From NCBI GenBank assembly GCA_030141605.1, contig JAQGDQ010000701.1, positions 46,100 through 110,099 of the forward strand: DNA of 64,000 nt, written 5' to 3'. Under the pieces are notes generated by a model. The model did not search any database. It was not told where the DNA came from and was given only the letters and a program-made list of their open reading frames with translations. Both the position numbers and the translations under genes were made by a program. This stretch comes from Tubiluchus corallicola (lineage: Eukaryota > Priapulida > Priapulimorpha > Priapulimorphida > Tubiluchidae). Of the stretch, positions 49,101 to 61,696 are shown one piece after another (positions within the stretch are counted from its first letter, which is position 1; each line of letters begins with the position of its first letter).

Positions 49101-52100
49101 TTCCAAGCCTAAAAAATAACAAGTTTGTGACACTGAGATTATTATTGCAGTAACTGGATATGAAAAGTTCACACACTGCAATCACAAAATCTTTCATGAA
49201 ACGACTAGTTGGTAAAGTTTTGCTTAACTTAAATAGGAGGCGAATTCATATATATATATATTTATATCTGATGATGCAGGTGTAATGCAGTTTTAATGGC
49301 ATTTAAATGCTTTTATGGAACCAGTTAAGGGAGAAGAATCATTGTCTCCCTTTGTTTGACTTTCAGCCCTTCCATTCTCTCCTTAAAACACAACTGAAAT
49401 AATGTCTTTTACGTTTGGAAACAGATATCACTCAAAAGCCACACAATAGGCATTTTCCGCATAATGGAATTTTTGTTGAATCGAAAAATTCTATGTCCCT
49501 CTTTTAAATACTAAACCTTGATTCAATATGTGTTGGGGGAAAGGGCAGTCAAAAACACAAAAGATACAAGAAAAGTGGATGCTAAGAACCTAGAGTCACC
49601 AACATATGTCAAAGATCTGATGGTAATTATTGTCACCACATTGCCAATGATCAAAAAAACTTATCGGCAAAACCTATCAATAAAAAAGAGCTGGATCTGT
49701 GTATTCTATTGAACTGTAGCACACCAAGATGCATATTGTAACTTGTAAAACTTGACTTCTCATATACATATTGGTGTGCAATCTTATGCCAGGGAAAGCA
49801 AAAAAATCCAAAATTCAACTGTGGCGCTGTAAGATTGTATGCTACAAGAAGGCAATCTTGTTATAGTTCTGTCATGTTGATTGGTAGCTCAGCTGGCAGT
49901 GCATGGAAATAGTAATCCCAGGTCTCGGGTTGAAATCCCGACTAGTCCACAATTTTTTAGCGTCTCTTTTCTTTCTTCAACTCATTACCCACAATGGGTA
50001 ATAATTGGTAAAATAAACCGCAATTGTTTATAAACATTCTGCCAATCACAGTCATAATCTAGTTAACAAAATAATATCAAATATATTAGTATACTGTCAT
50101 GATTATTCACTTTACTCCCAATGTGACACTTTTACGAGGTGTTTTAATCACCAAAATGTGGGTGGGTAAACGGTCAAAATCGGCAAGGAAAAAGAACTCG
50201 TTTAGGAACGAGTATCGAACTGGCTGCGATGTACCACACAATCGCTTTGATGGTATTCTTCACTTCTGTCACCAAGCACATGCCATAAATCATTTCAAAT
50301 AATTATAAATTGATATGACTGCAAGTAGTGCAGTTACACACTTGCATTGTTGTTTTAACTTGCACCTAGATGGATGACAAAAAATTACGCAGTCACCATA
50401 GCAACGCCAACTTTAGCAATGCCCATTCGAGCAGTGTGATGTTAGAAGCTACAGCAGGACAGTGAACATAGCAGCTGCGTGTTACAAACACCATGACAAT
50501 TTATTGTTCTAGTTAAAATGTGGCTTGTTGCTGCATGAAATTTGACATAATTTTTTTACAAATATCATTAGTGCACAAAAAGTTTATGTCCTGCATTTGC
50601 ATAAATAACATAACTATTGGTTGGATATTTCATTAGTTATTTGAAGATGCTGGCTGTTTTTGTTTAAGCAGGCATATAATTTAACTACTTGGGAAAAAAA
50701 CCACCGGTACCCCATGAAAAACATTTCACTTACCGTACAAAACAGCATAAAACACTTAACAAATTTACAGCAAGCACAGAAAACCCAAAAATGATCTTGA
50801 CACAAAAATGTGATGATTACAAAACATGATGACTACAATAGATCCATTGGCTGTTTTTACTTGCAAATACTGATTCTAACAAAATTAACGAACATTGTGT
50901 AAAAAGTGAAATTTCTCAATGGCCAGCAAGTTAATCAGGCACAACAATGAAACAATTATCAGAGGGGAAAACAAGACGAAATTGAGATGTAAACTTAGAT
51001 GAAGCTAATTACTAAAACAATTCACAACAAGTAAATAACAATAGTAGTAGAAATCGTACATTTTGATCTGGGTCACATACTCCACGATAACTCTCAGTAA
51101 TTGTATAACAGCAATGATTAGAGAACCCAGTGCAGCTGATCCTAGATGATATCTGACAAGTCTCCACAAAGATTTCGTTATGGGCGTGCCCAGGTATCTC
51201 TTATCCCTAAAAATTTGAAACGGTTCCAGTTGTATTCATGTCGAGAATTGACAAATGAAAATAATTGCCCAACATCAGGGAAAAATTATGCACTTCTAAC
51301 TGGCTAACATAATGCAGGCATGCCATTGGTCAAAATGTTGCCTGCCGTCCTGGACCAGCATAGCAACTGTTATTGTGCAGGTCTAGTCATGCTACTAGGC
51401 ACACAGTTAAGGCACAAGTTGAAACATTTCTTAACATTTTGTGTATTTACAAAGCAATGTTGAATTGTTATAGTGTAAATCTATTACTGGACAAAACATG
51501 GTACTAATATTCGTAGTACCGCTCACAATTAACCTAGAAGTGATATTATTACGCAGATAGACATCTGGCTTTGCAAAATGTCGCTTGTCTGCATAGCAAA
51601 TGTTAACTGTTACTAAAAGTCATTGATTTTTCCTGCAATTCTAGCAAAAACGTTGGTTTTATTTTCATGTGTAGCGACCAAGAGTAACAACAGGTCGTAC
51701 TATGCAGTTTTTAAAACAAAGAATGTGTAAGAAATTTATCTCAAATCTGCATGTTCAATCGAGCAGGGAAGCCATTCTGTTGGATTTCAAAGCATCAAAA
51801 GTGAGATAATTCATTAAGTGAGATAGTTCATTAAGTTTCGCGAAAGTGAGATAATTCATTAAGGTTAAACTACAAGCAGGTCGTCAAATCATGACCTTCG
51901 CGACTTACGACAGCTCGACTTTTATGATCCGATCGCAATTTAATTAATACAAAACCAATTAAAACTCATATTTCCATCATTTTTTTAACAGATTAAGTTT
52001 AAATCTCTATATGTTTCGGTAAATTCATCATCGGTGCTGCCACACTTAGCGCACATACGCACACAACTTCCTGCATGTAGGCGCAAAATTAACGCTTCAA

Positions 52101-55100
52101 TATATGTGCCCGACTTGCGTCCGATTTGTCTTTCGAACAAATTGCAGAAACACGTTATAATCGCAAGTTGAAGACGACCTGTGCATACATGCAAAATAAT
52201 AATAAACCAGACATACCTTGAAAAGAACCAGATGGACACCGCACCGGCAATGACGATGTCTTGACAAGCTTGTATAAGTTGCAAACACCAAATGAAAGTG
52301 AAGGAGAAGAACCAGCGAAAGTGAATCATTACAACATCACTATCCCAAGTGACCATTCCTTTATCGCCGATGACGGGTTCATCTAAATGCAGAACAGATT
52401 TGATAGAACACAAAAATATATTATAATAATTAGATTCGGGGCAATTTGATCCTTGGTTCAATCAGTCAACCTTGACAAAAGAGTTGTGTAAATGCACGCT
52501 CATTTTAAAAGCATAGAAGGCAACCGGTTTGGTCAAATAAAATAATGACTACATTGTTGAAAAGATGCCAATTTTGAGAAATGTGTTCGGCGAGCGGTTT
52601 CCTCTATCAGTTATGCCGGTGAGACTATAATGTCATAAACTGCCAATGCATACATTAACATTTCAAATTTCATTACAGATTTGTAACACTCCATTAATTT
52701 TAAACATGCACATTAAATAGAAACACGAACAGTAATTTATTCAGTTTTTTTTCGGATACTGACTGCTCATTCACCCATTTTCTGCTTTTTGGTAAGTTTT
52801 CAAAAAAAAAACAGCAAAGAAATGTCAAGTAAATGTGATAATGCCAGCAGCAACAAAGTCTAGCTAATACAATATAAAAATGATATATAGTGTGTCTGCA
52901 ACAACTTGTCTAGTGCAGACTTTCGCTCGTGTGCAGTTCTACCAACTTTGTCATATACAGATTTTTTTATCATCCTACTCTCGTGTGCAGGCTTGGAATA
53001 AGGAATAAAAGCAATCATTTTATCATGCCACCTGTAATTGACTAATCAAACTGATGTTAGTAATTTACTCATCACCACGTTGTTTTATGCAAAAGTTGAC
53101 ATGTGCGGACAAATTTAGTTTGAGACAATTTGTTGCAGATGGGTCGTTTACCAAGAATATAAGGTGAGAATAGATAACACAAAGTACCTGCTGTCAGAAG
53201 AAATATCATAAGATATCCGAACAGCACACAGATTCCTAATGTGATGATGGTCGTAGTAAAAGGAAGTATCAGTAACAATGGTATTGTTGCCAGAGCTTTC
53301 CCACTTTCTTTGAATAGTGTTACAACCTGCGGACAATATAGTATGAGTTACCTACTTATTTGCCGGGAGTTAGTTACTTATTTGCCAGGAGTTAGCTACT
53401 TATTTGCCGGGAGTTAGTTACTTATTTGCCAGGAATTAGCTACTTATTTGCCGGGAGTTAGTCGCTCGTTTGCTGGGAGTTAGCTGTTTATTTGCCGGGA
53501 GTTAGCCGCTTATTTGCCGGGAGTTAGCCGTTTATTTGCCGGGAGTTAGCCGTTTATTTGCCGGGAGTTAGCCGTTTATTTGCCGGGAGTTAGCCGCTTA
53601 TTTGCCAGCAGTTAGCCGCTTGTTTGCTGGGAGTTAGCCGCTTGTTTGCCCGGAGTTAGCAGCTTGTTTGCCCGGAGTTAGCTGCTCGTTTGCCGGAAGT
53701 TAGCTGCTTATTCACCAGCCGCACCAGCCGTGCCTGACTTTATTACGATAGTGTTAAATTTGTAAAATTTCAGATTGAAGATCATTGTGTGCTCTCATGC
53801 TTGTATAAGTTAGGACGAACAGGGTGAATTGATAGGATTTAGCATACACTATTGTAAATCATCGTGTGTTCTCATGCTTGTATAAGTTAGGACTTTTCAA
53901 AACTGCATTGCAAAAACATGGTGAATTGATAGCATTTAGCGTACACTATTGTAAATATCATCATGTGTTCTCATGCTTGTATAGGTTACGACTTTTCAAA
54001 AGTGTGTTAAATGTGTTGTAATAGAATGTGAACTACATTAGCATTTAGCATTGAGTATTGCGACTGCACTTCGCTAAACTGACTCGCCAATAAAGAAACT
54101 AGCTCACCAAAAAAATGGCAGCACTAGCTCACCAAAAAATGAATTTTAAATCTTATCGACAATGTAGCAGACTGTCAGTAAATTTTGCGCCTTAAGATTG
54201 CGTATCGTTTGTCAACGATTTTCGAGCCTTCAGATTTCGCGCCATTTGTCTTCGTTCACTGGCTCAATGGGTTTTAAACAGTGGGTGTTATTGGCGGCTT
54301 GAGTATACGGGAACGTTTTGGTTGTCAGTACTGTGTAAGAATGTATTTACATTGTTTTTTTTGCTAGTTCTTTGATTTTCTACTGTTAGTGTACCTGAAC
54401 CTTAACTTGTTCGTCTCAAGATTGGGGCAATGATGTCAGTAATAATTATATTTAGTTAAGTAATTTGAACTTGATGTTTAGTAACTTGAAACACAATTAG
54501 ACTGTGTGGTAAAAATGTAATTAGTCTAGAAAAGCTTTCAGTTGATTTGTGCTACAGAATATTGGCAGTATATATTACTTTCTGTACTTTTTAATATTGT
54601 ATTTTCCATCACGACAGCTTCATTTTCATATTGTAAGTTTAAATATGTCAGACTTTAAATTTTTTGTGTAATTTGTTTCTTATTATTTCTTAATTTGTTT
54701 TTTTTTGATTAGAATAAACACCTATGCAACCTAAGATGTTTTCTTGTATCGGTTACAGACAAGATGTATAATTTGTTTTTGCTCTGGTAGTGAGATGTTC
54801 TTTATGAATACTCTGATTTTTCAAACTTTACGCAATGTTATCTGAACTTGTTTCAAACGACCGTCAAAAGGCTGTGCATAGCGGTCATTGCGGGAGTCTT
54901 TTTGAAAATTTTTAAGTTTTATACAGCATCACAGCTAATAGAAACTCCATACAAAATAAAGCAGTATGTAGCTGCTACAATATTTCAAGACAATTTTTTT
55001 TAGCTTTTTTTAGGAGGGGTTTCTTGTGCCTCAACCATTTCCTACCATTTTGATTTTACTCCTCATAACAATGAATATGAGCAGTACGACAACGGTGATG

Positions 55101-58100
55101 ATCGTAGCGATGCTTGCATTTATTTTCCACTGTTTTACATCATCTTCTGCCGGTTCTGATGGAGAATCAGCGAGTTCGTGTCTCGCTTGGTCAAAGCGAT
55201 ACCTGGAAATAAAATTGAATCGACTGTAACCAGTGATGGCTCATAGCTATGATTAGAGTGGTGCTGCCATTGTTTTCAGCCATTGTTTTAATTCTGTGGT
55301 AAAATGAAACAAACATATAAAAAGAAAATTTATACATACATTCGATAAAAATCCTAAACAAAAAAATATATTTTACATACTAATAGCCTAAAGTGTTACA
55401 ATTGAAGTTAAATTAGTCAAATTAATTAATTTATTAAATTAATTTAAGTTTAAATTGGTCCATTCATTTTAAATCGTTTGTTTTACTTTGCGCAAAAAGA
55501 TTAATAATTTTCTCTTTGATCCAGACTGCGTGAGCTTCAGTATTCTCACTGCTTATCTCAGACATATGCGCATTGGCTACATGATATAACTTTATACTAT
55601 GACATTACAAGTATAAAGAAAGAATTAAAGAAAAAAATTGTTACATTGAATATGATGGATAATATTGAAAATAGGGGGTGGTGCAGTACCACAGTACTTA
55701 TACACGAGCCGCGATTGATCGTAACGTACAGGGGGTGGTGCAGTACCACAGTACTTATACACGAGCCGCGATTGATCGTAACGTACAGGGGGTGGTGCAG
55801 TACCACAGTACATATACACGAGCCGCGATTGATCGTAACGTATAGGGGGTGGTGCAGTACCACAGTACCTATACACGAGCCGCTACTGATCGTAACGTAC
55901 TGGGGGTGGTGCAGTACCACAGTACTTATACACGAGCCGCGATTGATCGTAACGTACAGGGGGTGGTGCAGTACCACAGTACATATACACGAGCCGCGAT
56001 TGATCGTAACGTATAGGGGGTGGTGCAGTACCACAGTACCTATACACGAGCCGCTACTGATCGTAACGTACTGGGGGTGGTGCAGTACCACAGTACCTAT
56101 ACACGAGCCGCTACTGATTGTAACATACAGTGGAACCGCGACACATGAAAAACCTATTATACGAAAAAAATCAGAATACGAATCGGGCTTCGAAGAAATA
56201 TCCGTCTCATTTAATGAAAAAATATTCAAGATACGAAAACGAAAACGCCGCCCGACAGCAGTCTCCCTGAATGCATTTGTAGCATCACGTGAACGCTTTG
56301 TTGTCAATCTGTCTCACTTCCTCCTCCGCCATCAAGCTCACCTCACACCACCCTTGCGCACATTCACCCGATTCGAAAGGTAAAGTGTCATTATTCGTAA
56401 CAACATTTATTATTATTTTTCATTGATTTTTTTATTTTCTCATTGTTTTTTAACATTCATGTAAATGATTATGTTGTCATCAACGAACATATTTCTTTCG
56501 GGTGGGTACAATATTTACACTTTATACGACTTTTTTTGGAGGGCTGGAATGAATTACGCCATTTATAGGGTACAACTTGTCTCAAAATACGATAATTCTA
56601 AGATACGAAAGCCCATCAGGAACGAATTAATTTCGCATCTCGTGGTATCATTGTATTTGGCTTACAGAATATACAATGTCCCGATCTTGTAGCATTTTAC
56701 TTGGACAAGGTAACTTTAAAGATTTTCTTTTTAAAATTGAATACGTACATGAAAATGCCTGTATATGTTCAGAGGAAGCACAAACAGTTGAACATTTGCT
56801 TTTTAATTCTACTCTGGTCGATGAAAATAAAAGATTAGCGCTCGCAAATATCCTACAATCTCAGAACAATAGTAAAATTTATACCTCTCGTGACAAAAAC
56901 CTGCTAGATGCTTTCACCGAGTTAGTTTGTGATTCGTTTTTACAAACTTTAGTATAAAATATTGAACTTTGAGTAACAGAACAAATCTGTAGATATCTAA
57001 TTTTTCTGTTTCTAGTCACTTTTATATTAGACAGGTCGTTTTGTGTAAACTGATGCTATTTGATTTTAGTTGTTCTTTTATATTATTTTGAGGTACGAAA
57101 TCCATGATTTATTGGTATATAAATATCTTACGAATGTAACAGCTATTTTATTTACAAAGGTTTTTTAACCATACCCTGCAAATAGAGGGTCACTGTATAT
57201 ATTTTATGTAAATATTTGTATATGTGTATAATTTAAATTTTAAATAAAGAATTATAATAATAATAATAATAATAATAATGTCTTGAAAAAAAGTAGATTT
57301 TTAAAAATAAAAAACTGGAAAATGAATCTCACGACCAGAATCACATTTTCCATTTCACTAATTTATTCAAACTAGTTCTGTCATACTAGGTAGTTCATGA
57401 GTAAATACACAATTCTTACAGTTTTTTCAAAGTGAAGAAACTTTTAGCAAAAAATGGTATAGGTAAAACACGTACAGCTTCACATCGACACAATGCTGAT
57501 TTAAGCCATTGATATGAGTTGCAAAGCAACGAGAAAATGTGAATTTAAGAACTATAGTTAAAAAAATTCACTAATTAATTCTAGTCATTAAACGAAACTA
57601 TTACAATTTAAAGCAAAGCCAAAAACAATCTTAAACTGTAGGTCAGAATAATCTACTCTTGAAGATATTGAAAGGAAACATGCCATTTTTTTCAAAAATG
57701 ACTCACGTGAAGGAATTATTAACACACAAACACAATTTCACGTTCGCGTCAATAGTTCTTCGCTGTTACGTGCAATTCGCCATTCTCTAGTTAGATGGGC
57801 ACTAGTGCCTGCATTTCAGAAACGCATTGCCCAAAAACAGGTGCTGTACTTCTCAGTTCAGACGTGTTAGTTTGTGACGAACTACACACGTTCGGCAGCT
57901 CATGCATGAGCACAGCGGTAAATTTGAAATGTGAATTTTTATCTTCAAACTTGCCTAGTTTTAGTACAACACATGCACTGTACTTCAATTTTCGCTTTCG
58001 TAAACACATGCAACACGCTAGTGGAATATTTTTGCTGTTGAAAATTATGTTAATTTGTAACGTCATCAATAGTTGGGCTCACCCGTCGTTAATTAAGTTT

Positions 58101-61100
58101 TTAATCTACAATTAAATTATCAGAAACGCTTTCGCTGTATTAAAATGCATACTTTTTATCGGACTTGAAAATGGGGTAGTATATGAAAAATCATCCTGTC
58201 TCCTTTAACCAAATAAATTTTCAAAAACCTGTGAGAAAAATAACATTGTTTACAGGAAGAGAAAAACGGTTTATAATGAAGGATTTACGAAAGTTACCAA
58301 AAGTAAGAAGTTACTCCAAAACAAAGTCCAAGAAATCCACACACAATGACCCATATCATGACTCCGGCAAAGTATCGTAGAAGAAAAACCAACGCAATTG
58401 CCATAGCTGGGAAATACAAAAGAACAAAATTAGAAAAAAATGTGCGGTGTGGTTCACCTTCTTAAAAATGCCTAGACACCACCCAAGTGACTAGCCTATC
58501 ATTTAAACCAAATATTACATACAGTCAACCTCGGGTATAAGATACTCACTTACAAGGGAACTTGCTTATAAGGGACCACCAACACCAGTACAGATTTTGC
58601 GTAACGTTTTTGCTATGTAAAAATCTTCGTATATAAGGTACTCGGATATAAGGGACGATATCTTCAGGTCCGGCGTAATAGAAACCCAGGTACTCTACCT
58701 CGCATATAAGGGACCCTACGATCAAAGCGAAATTGATCGATTTTTAACCTCAATTTTCGCAAACTCGGCCTTCCTTCAACTCGGTTTCCGTGGTCACATA
58801 TATCTCGCATCCTATGGAGCTTCCTACATACCATTTGCACTGAATGTGCAGCAATAATCCATAAAAATATGGGTAAAAGTACAGAAAATAGATATACCCT
58901 CGGTCTGACTCAAGTTCGGCTATAAGGGACATCGGATATAAGGGAAGATTTTTTCCGGTCCGGAGGTGTCCCTTATATCCGACGTTGACTGTATATCAAC
59001 AGCTCAGTTTTGCAACAAGTTTAGCTCATAAATTGTAATTCAACACCAGAAGGACCGGAAGTAACAACGGATGCACATTTTTGATTTTGTATACATCTCT
59101 GGAATCTCTGGAGGATACGTTTTTAACTTTCATTACTTTTCCTAGTTTACTTAATTGCCAACTACTACTGCACAGAATTTCAGGTTGAAATGTTTGATAA
59201 AACTTGCTAAAAATAGGCTACTACCTAGAAGGACCAGATTTGTCAATTGATGCCAGTAGATGTTGTACATTGTAACTCGTCACAATGTACTTGCATTACA
59301 ATAGCATAACATCAACGAACTCTTTAGATGTCTTTCTATGGGCTGTAAACAAGTGGACTTAACTTTCTTTTATAAAAGATTAGCGCTCGCAAATATCCTG
59401 CAATCTCAGAACATTAGTAAAATTTATACCTCTCGTGACAAAAACCTGCTAGATGCTTTCACTGAGTTAGTTTGTGATTCATTTTCTACAGGTCATTTTG
59501 TGTAAACAATTTCGCTATTTGATTTTAGTTGTTTTTTTATATTATTTTGAGGTACGAAATTCGTGATTAACTGGTATACAAAAGTCTTACGAATATAACA
59601 TCTATTTTATTTACAAAGTTCTTTTAACCGTACCCTGCAAATATGGGATCACTGTATGTATTTTATGTAAATATTTGTATATGTGTATAATTTTAAATTT
59701 TAAATAAAGAATTATAATAATAATAATAATATAATTAACTTTCTTGACTGTCATCTCTCAGCCACCAAATGGCTTCAATCAATGCATGTTCTCAAATCAC
59801 AGGCACCGAGAAATCTTTTTATTAAATACCACTTTATACTTTAGATAATTATCAAGTAAATCATTGTACTTGTAATGTAGAAAGTGCATCAATTCTATAT
59901 AGATTTAATAAACTGATGTATCATTGAATTTCAGTAAAATGTAACTGATATTTATAAGTTTGTTTTTCTATGATTGCCTCAATAAGTCTTTTCACAGTTT
60001 CAGCGATTGATGATGATCGTGAAAAGGTCAAAGGTTAAGTGTACCAGACAACTCGTTTGTGTCCACTTGACAACGCCTCGCAGCCCATTCTATTATAACA
60101 GTAAGAATTTTAGCAGCTAGCTAGAACGTTACCTAATTCATTTTTTCTTGTTCCCAAGCAAGATCCTGCAAGTAAATCACTTTGCGTACAGACTGATGCA
60201 TAATTAAGTAAAGTCCACATAAAACAACTGAACGTACTGCAATAATGCTTTGCGTTACCCACATGTTACGTGGCGATTGTAGATAAGACGCATTGCTGTG
60301 GTACACTTAACCTTTGACCTACAGCAACGAAACTACGAAGCGGCTTATCGATGCACGCCGATCCTTTTAGCGTTGAACGAGTAAATTTACCTGAATAACG
60401 AAGCTCTTGAATTTCTTCAATCACTTGCAGAAAGCAGAGCTTTCACAAAGAAAGATTTATAGGAAAAGAATAATCGCGGGAGTCAAAATTAATAAGGCCT
60501 GTATATAAGGTTAAACATGGTACAGCTAAAATAAATTTGGCTTAGAAAAAAGTGGAAGAAGGAAGTGGTTTAGGTTGATGCAAAGTCTGGTATAATACCA
60601 AATTAGATCTCAGAACTGCAAATAAAACAACAGCAATTTTACAACCATTATATAATTACAAGCATAATTACCAGTAGCGCTACAGTTGCAATGATGGGTA
60701 TTGCATTTTCGACTAACAGAGGGTAATGTGTTAAAGCCAGTTAAATTTTAAAAATCAGAGTATATCATATTTAACTTTAAAGCAGGATACCATGTTCTGA
60801 TAATTAACTTCCTATAAATGCACTGTCTGCACGACTGCATTTAACCCTTTCGCTACGGAAGCCATATACATCTTTCGTGTAAAGGACGGAAAGCTGTAGA
60901 CTGTCGCCCGAGCTCAGCACTAAATGCAGTCACCCGGATGTGTTTGTTTCGCTGCTACGGTTATGCAAGAACGTAGAAAAGTTTAACAGCCGTCAGGCTG
61001 GGGTTCTTTGTCAACAAGTAACGTTAATCAGCGTCTGAAGCCAAGTGCATTCTACAACACTGTACTGTATGGTATGTTATCATCCAAAATCATTGGCTGA

Positions 61101-61634
61101 TGATTGGTGAAACGTATGTTTAGCAGTTTGTTCTTATACAACGATCGAATATTATGGATTAGTATTGCGACTTTTGTAAATATCTAAATGGAAATATGTA
61201 CTTATTTGTGTGGGTGTGCAAGTGTGTGCATGAGTGCATGCATGTGCGCGCAACTGTACAAATAAGCCGTATATTAAATGTTAACGTTTAACAACAGATG
61301 CCTGTTCGTTTATATACAAGATCCCGTTTTAGTAGCACACCACAAAAACTTATTGCCAAATGTGTAAAAGTCAACGCGGCCCAGTTAACACACAACTACG
61401 TAGTGCAAGGGTCAATGAAACAGCAGATAAAGTTCCATAGTTCCTAAACGTTCTGATATCAGCCATACGTGACTACACAATTATGTCAGGCCTGTTTATG
61501 CGTATGTACATGCAAAAGCAATTCAATAATTCAGGACACAACATTAGCAAAGACAATAACATCTGCAATGACAATAACGTTTTAAGAAATTTTATGCAGA
61601 ATCACTCTTTCTTCTTTCTCTCTCTTCCTGTCAT

Positions 61635-61696
<62 letters not shown>

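Noticed and set aside
51985-52461. 158-aa minus-strand frame as a separate gene
   Set aside because: Only 52,217-52,382 matches SLC44; the rest is intron read-through on both sides.
55597-56383. Long open frames (236 and 245 aa) on both strands
   Set aside because: They are translations of the 57-bp array, whose length is a multiple of three; they run into a neighbouring MITE and lack any domain.
57795-58115. 106-aa plus-strand frame
   Set aside because: No recognisable domain, overlapped by an equally long minus-strand frame, and located in an SLC44 intron beside repeat J.
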